Below are positions 1 through 6,838 of a stretch of 8,080 nt of DNA, piece after piece (within the stretch, counting starts at the first letter, position 1; every line of letters starts with the position of its first letter). The DNA comes from CAZRNB01 sp964601355 (lineage in GTDB: Bacteria > Planctomycetota > Phycisphaerae > Sedimentisphaerales > Anaerobacaceae), in NCBI GenBank assembly GCA_964601355.1, contig CAZRNB010000126.1, positions 1-8,080 of the forward strand, in the 5' to 3' direction. The notes beneath the pieces are model-generated. The model was not told where the DNA came from. It made no database searches and saw nothing but the letters and a program-made list of their open reading frames with translations. A program made the position numbers and the translations under genes.

Positions 1-2193
1 CCACTGGCGTTCGGCTTCGGAATAAAACAGTGTCCCAGCCTTCTCAAGTTCGGTATCCTCATTCACGGTACCATCGTTGTCGTAACGCATGTACATAGCT
101 TGACGGCCACTGTGAACAATACTGCTTTCGGCAAACGGAGGTTTAAGGTGACCCACAGTCATGCCGGTATTATTCACAGCATAATCAGCCCATGTATTGT
201 ATATCAAATTATTGACGTCATCATAGTCTTCAAAATCGTCCACAACAAGGAAGTTGCCTACCGTAAAGCTCCAGACGTTGCCCTTCCAAGTTTTTGCACT
301 GCCGATCTCATCGATTCGCCAGTAGTAGGTTGTGTTCCAGTCAAGTGTGCCGGGGATGTAGCTGGTTTGCCCCAGGTCCTGCCTGCCTTTATAGATGTCA
401 ACGGTTATTGTAGTCGCATTTCTAACATCATTTTCATTGGTACCGAAGTAGACATCATGCTGTAGGGCGCCATCACCAGAAGTCCAGCGAAGCTTCACGT
501 AGTGCTTGACATTGACTTCCCCGTTAGCCGGGATGGGTGAGCTCGCCTTGCGAGGCATCTGCAATGGGCCGGGCGGGATGATCTGCTTCGGCGTCGATGG
601 ACTCTGCCAAGACAGTTTAATAACTGAGTTACCGGTTTCCTCACGCCATTCCAACACAATATTTACTATCTGTCCTGCGACAACATCGAACGTGTATGTG
701 TCTTCTGTGGCAGTATGAATAGCCCAGTTGTCGATGACCAATTGACCATCAACGTAAAGACGGACGCCATCCTCACTTGTTGTGATGAGTGTCATCGGCT
801 CTGTGAACGCGAATTCCAGGTCCGCTGTCCAGCGAGCCGAAATGTAGTCGGATATGCCAGGAAGAACCTCCACGTCCCACTCCCACCTATGGTCGATCGA
901 ATCCTCGATCCGCGTTAGAATAGGACTACCCTCTAAATTCATGTTGCCGAAGTAATCAGCCTTGGCGCCCAAGCCTTCACTGGCAATGGTTGTGAAGCTC
1001 CAGAGTTCACCCGGATATATTTCGGTGTCGCTGTGCTCATCGACCTTCCAGTAATAGGTTGTGGTCTCGGCAAGTGGGCCTGGATTAAACGTGGTAGTAA
1101 GCTGGTTACCTTTGAATGTTCCACCGATTCCTGCCGCTACGTCAGCCGCATTCAATCCGAAGTACACATCATGGGACTTGGCGCCCTTACCAGGCCTCCA
1201 TTCCAGGCTTGTATTGACATCTACCCACCTCATACTGCTTTTTGGTGTCGGTGTGTTCGCGATCACGGGTGCGGCAGTGAAGCTCCATAGGTTGCCTGTA
1301 TGTTTCGTCACCCCATCAGCCTCAATCTCATCGACCCTCCAATAGTATCTCTGGCTTGGAGTAAAATCTGTGGGGTAATTGTACTCGGTGGTAGACTTTG
1401 GGAAGCGTGAGACCAGGTTTGCGGGCCCGAGGTCTGAGGTAGTCCCAAAATAAAGGTCGTGCCACTCAGCCGATACTCCTGCTTTCCATTTCAGAAGTGT
1501 TTCCATAACAGCCGGTGCTCCATTGGCCGGATTCGGTTCGCTTGCGAGATGGTCCATATCCCTTATCCAGGGTGAGAGGTATTGGCCTTCAATAACAACA
1601 GGACCAGTACCGATCACCGGGCCGCCCCAGCCAACTGCCAGGTTATCGCCGCCGCCGCCTTCGGTCATAGCCACCTCGACATAATATCGCTTGCCGGCTT
1701 CGAGGGTTATCAGAGCAGACTTCTGGGCGGTATACTTTGTCCATTCAAGGGGATTGTTCCAGGCAGTAGCAGTAGAAGTACCCATAACGGTTGCAATCAT
1801 CACGATATTGGCCGGGTTGTCATCGGTACTCAAGAAAAGCTCACTTTCGTTATCGCTTGATATCCAGAACGTGTAGTCGCCGTCTGCGGGTGGATAAAGG
1901 TAGCCGCGTACGCGCGTGGCGTAACTGTCTCCAATGTTTGTTAATCCTACAAATCTGGTGCGCCATTCCCAGTTGTCCCATCCGTTTGGCCATTTGGGAT
2001 TTGCGTATGTTTGCCTCAAACTATCATTTATACCGCCTCCCCAGTAGTACTCGAACAGGATATTACCTTGTCCAATCTGGGCATTGGCCGAACCTGCAGT
2101 TAGGCCCAGCACTATGATAAAAGAAACCAGATAAATCAATCCACTACAGCGGATATTCGCCTCTCCGCATCGGGTCTTCGATTTTCTACACAT
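1..2193 (-). CDS. Exported modular protein with two PA14 domains and Fn3-like repeats (C-terminus beyond window)
   Basis: The reading frame is open from ATG at 2193 to the left edge, giving 731 codons with no stop, so the gene is partial. Residues 1-38 look like a signal peptide: a long basic n-region, a hydrophobic core around residues 19-34 (LIYLVSFIIVLGLTAG) and an ANA|Q cleavage site. A PA14-like beta domain follows at about 42-205 (WRTRFVG, then GDYTFWISSDNESELFLS). Two Fn3-like modules lie at about 214-308 and 313-398, a second PA14-like domain at about 411-525 (EDGVRLYVDGQLVIDNW), and a third Fn3-like module at about 551-643. Each Fn3-like module carries a DVYFG or DLYFG motif and a YYW-[RK]-[VI]-DE motif (near 282, 379 and 622). 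The last visible segment begins LVVDDFEDYDD and in related planctomycete proteins often precedes LamG-like domains. PA14 domains commonly bind carbohydrate, so a surface or secreted glycan-binding or glycan-degrading role is plausible, but no catalytic domain is visible. The domain calls come from motif recognition. Confidence 0.88.
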   Translation of the reverse strand, partial: MCRKSKTRCGEANIRCSGLIYLVSFIIVLGLTAGSANAQIGQGNILFEYYWGGGINDSLRQTYANPKWPNGWDNWEWRTRFVGLTNIGDSYATRVRGYLYPPADGDYTFWISSDNESELFLSTDDNPANIVMIATVMGTSTATAWNNPLEWTKYTAQKSALITLEAGKRYYVEVAMTEGGGGDNLAVGWGGPVIGTGPVVIEGQYLSPWIRDMDHLASEPNPANGAPAVMETLLKWKAGVSAEWHDLYFGTTSDLGPANLVSRFPKSTTEYNYPTDFTPSQRYYWRVDEIEADGVTKHTGNLWSFTAAPVIANTPTPKSSMRWVDVNTSLEWRPGKGAKSHDVYFGLNAADVAAGIGGTFKGNQLTTTFNPGPLAETTTYYWKVDEHSDTEIYPGELWSFTTIASEGLGAKADYFGNMNLEGSPILTRIEDSIDHRWEWDVEVLPGISDYISARWTADLEFAFTEPMTLITTSEDGVRLYVDGQLVIDNWAIHTATEDTYTFDVVAGQIVNIVLEWREETGNSVIKLSWQSPSTPKQIIPPGPLQMPRKASSPIPANGEVNVKHYVKLRWTSGDGALQHDVYFGTNENDVRNATTITVDIYKGRQDLGQTSYIPGTLDWNTTYYWRIDEIGSAKTWKGNVWSFTVGNFLVVDDFEDYDDVNNLIYNTWADYAVNNTGMTVGHLKPPFAESSIVHSGRQAMYMRYDNDGTVNEDTELEKAGTLFYSEAERQW

Positions 2194-2199
2194 AATATT

Positions 2200-2206
2200 C
2201 CTCCTT
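2200..2206 (-). promoter_or_regulatory. Strong Shine-Dalgarno (AAGGAGG) of the PA14 protein gene, in a possible hairpin
   Basis: On the minus strand, AAGGAGG lies 6 nt before the ATG at 2193, which fixes the start. The complementary TCCTT lies 5 nt upstream of it in the mRNA (2212-2216 on the plus strand pairs with 2202-2206). The ribosome site could therefore fold back on itself. The stem is only 5 bp and may have no regulatory role. Confidence 0.8.
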
Positions 2207-2581
2207 CAAAAAAGGAATTTGAATAACAGCAACTGCGCCTCGGCCACACACCAAAACACACGCTGTTTTCAACTTACCCCGTTAGAGATTTCTGTTTTTG
2301 CTGCTCTATACTTAAAAGGTATTCTAATATGTGATATTACCTCCTACCTTCAAAAAACCAATAGCAGTCACTCTGGATATATAGATTAACAGCATGATAT
2401 GCAAAGCTAAATTCTATAGTTTTTGCCTTATTATTTATATCAAATTATCCACACGGACTCAAATAAAAACTTTAGATAACATTATATTGTGGACATTTAC
2501 CTATTTTTTTATTGACAGAGGCTTCTGGCAAATAGTGACAGTCACGAATGGCTATTCCATGAGCTTTTTACCTTTACAACT

Positions 2582-2650
2582 CTGCGAAGTAGCAACCCGT
2601 CCTCAGTAGCACTGCGGACGTGTGGATGCTTCTTTGCTACTTAGCACGAG
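2582..2650. repeat. Dispersed repeat copy A with 9-bp inverted repeat
   Basis: AAGTAGCAA at 2587-2595 is perfectly complementary to TTGCTACTT at 2634-2642, separated by 38 bp. Several words inside recur in the intergenic block near 4590-4711: ACCCGTCCTC (2595-2604 and 4594-4603), GCACTGCGGA (2609-2618 and 4677-4686), CTGCGAAG (2582-2589 and 4662-4669 or 4698-4705) and AGCACGAG (2643-2650 and 4704-4711). The shared words suggest one dispersed, partly decayed repeat family that brackets lpxB. Confidence 0.5.
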
Positions 2651-2828
2651 CGACAACCACGATCCTTGCGGGGATTATCTCATGGGATTAGAACAGAATA
2701 CTCCCAAAAAAACCTTCCATGGCTTTTCCTTAGACGTGTAAAACATCAACAGTTATAAAAAATACGCACGGTGCGGGTAATATCTGGTTGCTGTTTTCCT
2801 AAAATATTGTTAATAAATCAGCTTAATT

Positions 2829-4034
2829 ATGGCAGAAAAAGATAAAATCTATCGCATTTTTATAAGTGCCGCTGAGCCAAGCGCAGACGCTCACTGTGCG
2901 GGTCTAATAACTGCTATACAGCAAAGCGGTTTTACTATTGAGTTCGTCGGAGTGGGTGGGCCCAAAATGGCTGAGGCCGGCTGTAAATTATTAGAGCAGA
3001 CCGGCGACAGGGCCGCGATGATATACAAGGCATTTCGTCAAGTCGTCTATTATTATAAGCTGTTAAAACGCATAAAGCATTTTCTGCAAAGTCAAAAGTC
3101 CGCAGGATGCCTCCCGACAGGGATCCCTTACGGGATTGCGGCAGTGGATTTAGTTATTGTCTGCGATTCGCCCTCTTTTAATTTCAACGTGGCAAAAGCG
3201 GCTAAAAAAGCCGGCATCAAAACTCTTTTTTACGTTGCTCCACAGCTTTGGGCATGGGGCAGCTGGCGAATCCGCAAGCTCCGCGAGTATTGCGATAAGC
3301 TCTGCTGCATACTGCCCTTCGAGCAAAACTGGTTCAGCGAAAGGGGGGTTGATACTATTTTCGTAGGAAATCCGCTGCTTGATTCATGGCACAGCCATGA
3401 GGTGCAGTCCGCCATCGGCGGATTCAAAAGAGATTATATAGATTTTGATCCAGGCAGAAAATTAAGCATAGCGCTCATGCCCGGCTCGCGTGCTGCAGAA
3501 ATTGATTCGCTTTGGGAACCGATGCAGAACATAGGGCTACGGATAAAAGAAAAGTATCCGTCTGCGACTTTTGTTACAGTGGCAGTGGATGCCGAGCGAA
3601 AAAAAGAGCTTGAAACGGCGCAAATAGCCGGCTTTGTATGTCAATATACTATTTGCTCGGTTAGTGAAACCGCTGCCGCGGCGGATTTTGCGATTGTCGC
3701 AAGCGGAAGCGCCACGCTGCAGGTGGCAGCGGTCGGCTGTCCGATGGTGATAATGTATCAATCCAGCAGAATCCTGTGGCATTTGCTCGGTCGTTGGATA
3801 ATCAAGACAAAATATCTGTCGCTTGTCAACATTTTAGCAGGCAAGGAATTAGTGCCGGAGTTTATGCCGTATTTTAGCTCGATTGAGCCGATAGTGCAAA
3901 AAATCGAGCAGCTTTTGGAAGACAAATACAAATTAGCCCAGGTAAGTGACAGGCTGATTAAGCTGACCGAGCCGTTGGCTGCGAAAAACGCCAGCGAAGA
4001 AGTGTCGAAGATAGTTATCGAAATGCTGCGATGA
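2829..4034 (+). CDS. lpxB: Lipid-A-disaccharide synthase LpxB (GT19 family)
   Basis: LpxB joins UDP-2,3-diacylglucosamine to lipid X (2,3-diacylglucosamine 1-phosphate) to make the lipid A disaccharide at the cytoplasmic face of the inner membrane. The 401-residue protein has the family's landmarks in order: SAAEPSAD at 13-20 (commonly SAGEASGD), VGGPKM near 42-47, CDSPSFNFN at 112-120 (IDxPDFN type), YVAPQLWAWG, LPFEQNWF, FVGNPL, LMPGSRAAEI at 216-225, SGSATLQ at 292-298 and LVNILAGKELVPE at 332-344. Length is slightly above the roughly 380 residues usual for the family, partly because of an extra segment at about residues 91-104 (separate entry). No good Shine-Dalgarno precedes the ATG at 2829; the start is chosen because the N-terminus aligns naturally with LpxB proteins. 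No other lpx gene is adjacent, so it appears to be transcribed alone. Confidence 0.95.
   Translation: MAEKDKIYRIFISAAEPSADAHCAGLITAIQQSGFTIEFVGVGGPKMAEAGCKLLEQTGDRAAMIYKAFRQVVYYYKLLKRIKHFLQSQKSAGCLPTGIPYGIAAVDLVIVCDSPSFNFNVAKAAKKAGIKTLFYVAPQLWAWGSWRIRKLREYCDKLCCILPFEQNWFSERGVDTIFVGNPLLDSWHSHEVQSAIGGFKRDYIDFDPGRKLSIALMPGSRAAEIDSLWEPMQNIGLRIKEKYPSATFVTVAVDAERKKELETAQIAGFVCQYTICSVSETAAAADFAIVASGSATLQVAAVGCPMVIMYQSSRILWHLLGRWIIKTKYLSLVNILAGKELVPEFMPYFSSIEPIVQKIEQLLEDKYKLAQVSDRLIKLTEPLAAKNASEEVSKIVIEMLR
3100..3141. repeat. Palindromic 42-bp element inside the lpxB reading frame
   Basis: The segment is bounded by CCGCA (3100-3104) and TGCGG (3137-3141). Inside are two back-to-back hairpins with 4-nt loops: TCCC-gaca-GGGA (3112-3123) and TCCC-ttac-GGGA (3124-3135). 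Their junction is the palindrome AGGGATCCCT. At 42 bp it is a multiple of three and encodes SAGCLPTGIPYGIA (about residues 91-104). That stretch falls between the helix ending in LKRIKHFLQSQ and the strand DLVIVCDSP, where E. coli LpxB, as I recall it, has a connector about 12 residues shorter. This resembles coding palindromic insertions such as Rickettsia palindromic elements. The structure is seen directly; its origin as an insertion is inferred. Confidence 0.55.
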
Positions 4035-4273
4035 GCATCGACAGCAGAAATAATTCGGGTGAGAAAATGTTTATGTAAATTAACACAGGGTAAAAATGTG
4101 ATTTTTTATATTTGGGGGAAATTGCAGAATTTTTTAGATTATGTTCGGAAATGTCTTGCCTAATCGTAATATATTACCCAAGTTAAGGGGTTTTAGGATA
4201 GGAATTGGCAATTTACTGAGAACATGGGTACAATACATCATTTAGTCAAAATAATAGACATGCAAAAAGTGTG

Positions 4274-4342
4274 CAGAAATGCGCGGAAATTTGCAATAAT
4301 TGAACAGAAATTTGCAAAAACGCGCGCTTTTTAGCAGAAATT
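4274..4342. repeat. Phased AT-rich repeats (CAGAAAT / GAAATTTGCAA)
   Basis: CAGAAAT occurs at 4274-4280, 4305-4311 and 4335-4341, about 30-31 bp apart. GAAATTTGCAA occurs exactly at 4286-4296 and 4307-4317, 21 bp apart, which is two helical turns. GCGCG at 4281-4285 and CGCGC at 4321-4325 flank the pair. The spacing could suit a protein-binding or bent-DNA site, or could be a remnant of a longer repeat. No function is assigned. Confidence 0.35.
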
Positions 4343-4445
4343 CATCAAAAATTTAGCACTTTTTAAGATTAACATTTTGTTAAGATGAGATAGATAGGCA
4401 AGACCATAGTTAGTAGCTCGTCGCTCATGACACGTGACTCGGTTT

Positions 4446-4475
4446 CGTATCTCGTGAAGCGTGAAGCGTATCTCG
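4446..4475. repeat. CGTATCTCG / TGAAGCG nested repeat
   Basis: CGTATCTCG is present at 4446-4454 and again at 4467-4475. Between them, GTGAAGC is repeated in tandem (4454-4460 and 4461-4467). The preceding bases (about 4416-4426) also contain CTCGTCGCTC. The form is that of a dispersed noncoding repeat; no gene or hairpin explains it. Confidence 0.45.
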
Positions 4476-4499
4476 CAATAGGAGAAAGAAAACGTTTAG

Positions 4500-4544
4500 C
4501 CGGCATACCTGCGATGCCGGTAGAAGTATTTGCGGGAAAATACT
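4500..4544. repeat. Two adjacent hairpins, CCGGCAT/ATGCCGG and AGTATTT/AAATACT
   Basis: CCGGCAT (4500-4506) pairs perfectly with ATGCCGG (4514-4520) around a 7-nt loop. AGTATTT (4525-4531) then pairs perfectly with AAATACT (4538-4544) around a 6-nt loop. No T-run follows either stem, so neither looks like a standard terminator. The TAG before the first stem recalls the hairpins around the transposase at 7377-7826, but the loop differs. Confidence 0.45.
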
Positions 4545-4591
4545 ATTTATTGGGTATAAAATGCTTATTATAATATTTTGATGCTACTCTG

Positions 4592-4711
4592 TGACCCGTC
4601 CTCCGTGCCTACTCCGCCGATTCATCCTTCGCAGTAGCTATGCTACGGAGAATGGAAGCGGCTGCGAAGGCCGGAAGCACTGCGGAGGGTGGAAGCGCTG
4701 CGAAGCACGAG
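4592..4711. repeat. Dispersed repeat copy B with tandem GGAAGC units
   Basis: This block shares ACCCGTCCTC, GCACTGCGGA, CTGCGAAG and AGCACGAG with the sequence at 2582-2650. A hairpin GTAGC-TAT-GCTAC occupies 4634-4646. It is followed by three tandem, imperfect units starting with GGAAGC at 4654, 4673 and 4691, each continuing with a CTGCG-[AG]-AG-like string (period 18-19 bp). It looks like a mosaic of short repeats, not a gene. Confidence 0.5.
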
Positions 4712-4905
4712 ATTTCAGCCGATAATTGATTTAGCCATGCTGTGCAATGATATTGTGGATGGGTCGAGGAAACAAATATCACTTCATAACCTTCAGTTTC
4801 AACTTTTCTTTGTCGGATTTTGGGGGTAAAATGGATTTGCAAATAGCGGTTGCGGTTTTGGGTAGAATTGGGAGATAGAAAGAGGGATATATAATGAGGA
4901 ATTAG

Positions 4906-4983
4906 GTGTATGTCCGTAGTTTTATGAAAGTCTTGGATATTTTTGGCAATGATACGACGAATTTGGTAAAGGTGAGCATATGA
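4906..4983 (+). CDS. Possible 25-residue leader ORF overlapping the ATPase gene
   Basis: A GTG at 4906 is preceded by GAGGA with a 5-nt gap and opens a short frame (MYVRSFMKVLDIFGNDTTNL, then VKVSI) ending in TGA at 4981-4983. That stop overlaps the ATG of the next gene as ATGA, the usual arrangement for translational coupling. An internal ATG at 4924 is an alternative start. It could be a leader peptide, the tail of a decayed upstream gene, or chance. No family is recognised, and length alone gives little statistical support. Confidence 0.3.
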   Translation: MYVRSFMKVLDIFGNDTTNLVKVSI

Positions 4984-6662
4984 TAAAAAAAATTACAATA
5001 AAACACTTTAAGAAATTTGAAGATGCTTCATATGAAGTGAATCCTGCAGTTTCTTTGCTTGTTGGGCCTAACAATGGAGGTAAGACAACAGCCTTACAGG
5101 CAATTGCTTTGTGGGGTTCTTTAATTCAAGAATGGAACGAGAAGAAAGGTAAAGCTTCAAAAAGTACGGCCAAAAAAAGGTCTGGTGCCCAAGTAACGAG
5201 AAACGCTATTTATGCTATTCCGGTTCAAGAAATGAGATTTTTGTGGTTTAATACATTAACTCAAACCGCGGAACAACAGCACATTAAAATCCAAGTTATC
5301 GCTGAGGGTGTAGATAAGAACGGTGAAGAGTGGGAATATGGTATTGAATTAAATTATGGTGGTCAAGAAGTGCTATATTGCAAACCAATGGACTTAAAAA
5401 AAGATATTCCAGAGGATGTCTACAAAGTTTTTCATTTACCGCCATTATCGGGAGTTCAGACACAGGAAAGAAAAGTAGAACTTGGAGCCCAAAGGCATAT
5501 TATTGGAGAGGGTAGACCGGGAGAAATTTTGCGAAATTTGCTTTTGCAAGTTCAAGAAAAAGGCAAATGGGATGATTTGTGTGTACAGATTAAAAATATG
5601 TTCAATGTTCAACTCGAGAAAATCTCTTTTAATCCAAGTACAGACGCCCATATTTTAATTCGTTATCGTGAAGTATGGTCACATGGTAAGGGTTGTTTGC
5701 TTGAGATTGCAAATGGAGGTAGTGGTTTCCTGCAATTTCTTCTATTGGCAGCGTTTTTGTATGTCCATGAGAATTCTATTTTGTTGATTGATGAGCCCGA
5801 TAGCCATATGCATGTTAGACTGCAGCAAGGGATGTATGACTGGCTTCAGCAGATTGCGGCGGAGAATAATGTCCAGCTTTTAATTTCTACGCATTCAGAG
5901 GTTATAATTAACAGTACAGATACGGACTATGTTTACACTTTCTTTGGGAATGTTCCAAAACCTATTCAAGGTGATAAACAACAAATAGTAAACGCGTTGA
6001 AGAAAGTATCAGCGATTGATATTTTAAATGCACAGGAAAAGAAATTTATATTGTTTGCGGAAGGTGTTAGGGATTTTCGTCTTTTGAAGGCTTGGGCTGC
6101 CAAAATGCAACATGATGTTAGCAAAGAATTAAACGAGGTGTTTTTTGAACCAACCGGAGACGACCAAATTAATAATGCCCGTATTAAATTTAATTATTTG
6201 CAAGTTGTGGAACCGAAGCTAAAAGGATTTTTTATTAGAGATAATGTCAGCAAAACCGATGAACAGCACGTTCCTCCTGGTTTAAAAGTGTATCATTGGT
6301 CACGAAAGGAAATAGAGAATTATCTCATTATTCCAGCTGTTCTTGAAAAATTCGTTCGCAAAATGTCTGCGGGGGAATTATTTACTCAGCAGATTGAAAA
6401 AGCAAAACAATATTTAAAAGATAACCTTCCGCCTAAGGTTTATAATAACCCATTTAACAATGATATTGATGGTAAAGGAAGTGATTTTCTCAATAAATTT
6501 TTCAGTGAAATTGATATCAGTATCAATAAAGGGGATTATTGGCAAATTGCTGATGTGATGGATAAGAGCGAAATTCATCAGGATATAAAAAAAATGTTGG
6601 ACGATTTACAAACAGCGATGCAAAGTGTCATTTTAGATAGAAAGGATGATGAAGAAGGTTAG
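4980..6662 (+). CDS. OLD-like ATPase-TOPRIM protein (AAA/ABC-type ATPase with probable nuclease domain)
   Basis: The 560-residue protein combines an SMC/ABC-type ATPase with a C-terminal TOPRIM-like domain, as in OLD-family nucleases, GajA and fused PARIS-like proteins. The ATPase shows IKHFKKFED near the N-terminus, Walker A GPNNGGKTT (29-37), a signature-like NGGSGFLQ (245-252), Walker B LLIDEPDSHMH (268-278) and an H-loop STHSE (303-307). The second part shows FAEGVRD (E361), FFIRDN (D421) and WSRKEIENYL (440-449; E444 and E446 are candidate metal ligands), matching the E / DxD / REIENYL order of OLD-type TOPRIM domains. The usual first Asp of DxD is Ile419 here, so nuclease activity is uncertain. 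AAGGTGAG precedes the ATG. The gene is visibly more AT-rich than lpxB and is surrounded by repeats, suggesting transfer. No helicase (GajB-like) or second gene follows. A phage-defence role is inferred from the family. Confidence 0.8.
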   Translation: MIKKITIKHFKKFEDASYEVNPAVSLLVGPNNGGKTTALQAIALWGSLIQEWNEKKGKASKSTAKKRSGAQVTRNAIYAIPVQEMRFLWFNTLTQTAEQQHIKIQVIAEGVDKNGEEWEYGIELNYGGQEVLYCKPMDLKKDIPEDVYKVFHLPPLSGVQTQERKVELGAQRHIIGEGRPGEILRNLLLQVQEKGKWDDLCVQIKNMFNVQLEKISFNPSTDAHILIRYREVWSHGKGCLLEIANGGSGFLQFLLLAAFLYVHENSILLIDEPDSHMHVRLQQGMYDWLQQIAAENNVQLLISTHSEVIINSTDTDYVYTFFGNVPKPIQGDKQQIVNALKKVSAIDILNAQEKKFILFAEGVRDFRLLKAWAAKMQHDVSKELNEVFFEPTGDDQINNARIKFNYLQVVEPKLKGFFIRDNVSKTDEQHVPPGLKVYHWSRKEIENYLIIPAVLEKFVRKMSAGELFTQQIEKAKQYLKDNLPPKVYNNPFNNDIDGKGSDFLNKFFSEIDISINKGDYWQIADVMDKSEIHQDIKKMLDDLQTAMQSVILDRKDDEEG

Positions 6663-6725
6663 GCGTAAAGATGCCGGATAGGGACGTTGAGACAATTCCC
6701 CCGACAACGACCCGCCACATAGAAA

Positions 6726-6765
6726 GCGGGTAAACATTCGAGGGCAGGCAGGATTTGATTCCCCG
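6726..6765 (+). repeat. Direct repeat, left copy (40 bp)
   Basis: The segment matches 7153-7192 at 38 of 40 positions; the differences are T/C at the sixth base and G/A near the 26th. Both copies start GCGGG-[TC]-AAACATTCGAGG and end GATTTGATTCCCCG. Sequence outside the 40 bp diverges, so these are two copies of a dispersed element, not one long duplication. Confidence 0.8.
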
Positions 6766-6791
6766 CTTGCGCGAGGATAAGTTTTTATCAG

Positions 6792-6806
6792 TCCGCCTAT
6801 GGCGGA
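6792..6806. repeat. Hairpin TCCGCC-TAT-GGCGGA
   Basis: A perfect 6-bp stem (6792-6797 with 6801-6806) encloses a TAT loop. No T-run follows it. Stem size and 3-nt AT loop recall the GTAGC-TAT-GCTAC hairpin at 4634-4646 and the transposase-flanking hairpins. Confidence 0.5.
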
Positions 6807-6838
6807 TAAATATACGGCCACGGTGAGATAATGGAATT

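Larger units (their letters stand above)
2194..2828. other. Divergent intergenic region between PA14 gene and lpxB
   Basis: This 635-bp stretch holds no convincing gene. The part from about 2300 to 2520 is AT-rich and probably carries the promoter of the minus-strand PA14 gene, but no clean -35/-10 pair was identified. A second SD-like string (AAGGTAGGAGGT, minus strand, about 2340-2352) is not followed by a start codon. Upstream of lpxB there is a TATAAA at 2754-2759 with no good -35 partner. A dispersed repeat occupies about 2582-2650. The short plus-strand ORF at 2394-2609 has no ribosome site and no recognisable protein character. Confidence 0.6.
4035..4905. other. Long repeat-bearing intergenic region after lpxB
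   Basis: No convincing protein gene was found on either strand. The first 350 bases are AT-rich with recurring CAGAAAT and GAAATTTGCAA words. From about 4410 onward come a GTATCTCG/TGAAGCG cluster, two hairpins and a GGAAGC repeat block. No clear rho-independent terminator follows lpxB: the only nearby stem, CGATG-ag-CATCG across the stop codon, lacks a T-run. The minus-strand ORF at 4609-4842 overlaps the repeat block and was not accepted. A decayed gene cannot be excluded. Confidence 0.6.

Noticed and set aside
100..1876. Several plus-strand ORFs of 60-120 codons
   Set aside because: All lie opposite the continuous minus-strand PA14 protein frame, have no ribosome sites and show no protein-family character; they are antisense shadows.
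2394..2609. Plus-strand 71-codon ORF between the PA14 gene and lpxB
   Set aside because: It sits in AT-rich intergenic DNA, has no Shine-Dalgarno, has an unbalanced composition and runs into the dispersed repeat at 2582.
4609..4842. Minus-strand 77-codon ORF
   Set aside because: Its C-terminal half is made from the GGAAGC/CTGCGAAG repeats, and it has no recognisable fold or ribosome site.
4830..4877. 15-codon ORF beginning ATGGATTTGC upstream of the ATPase gene
   Set aside because: Too short, with no supporting Shine-Dalgarno and no coupling to a neighbour.
6671..6733. 20-residue ORF starting 9 nt after the ATPase stop codon
   Set aside because: Its last codons run into the 40-bp direct repeat, and there is no clear ribosome site; proximity alone does not support it.
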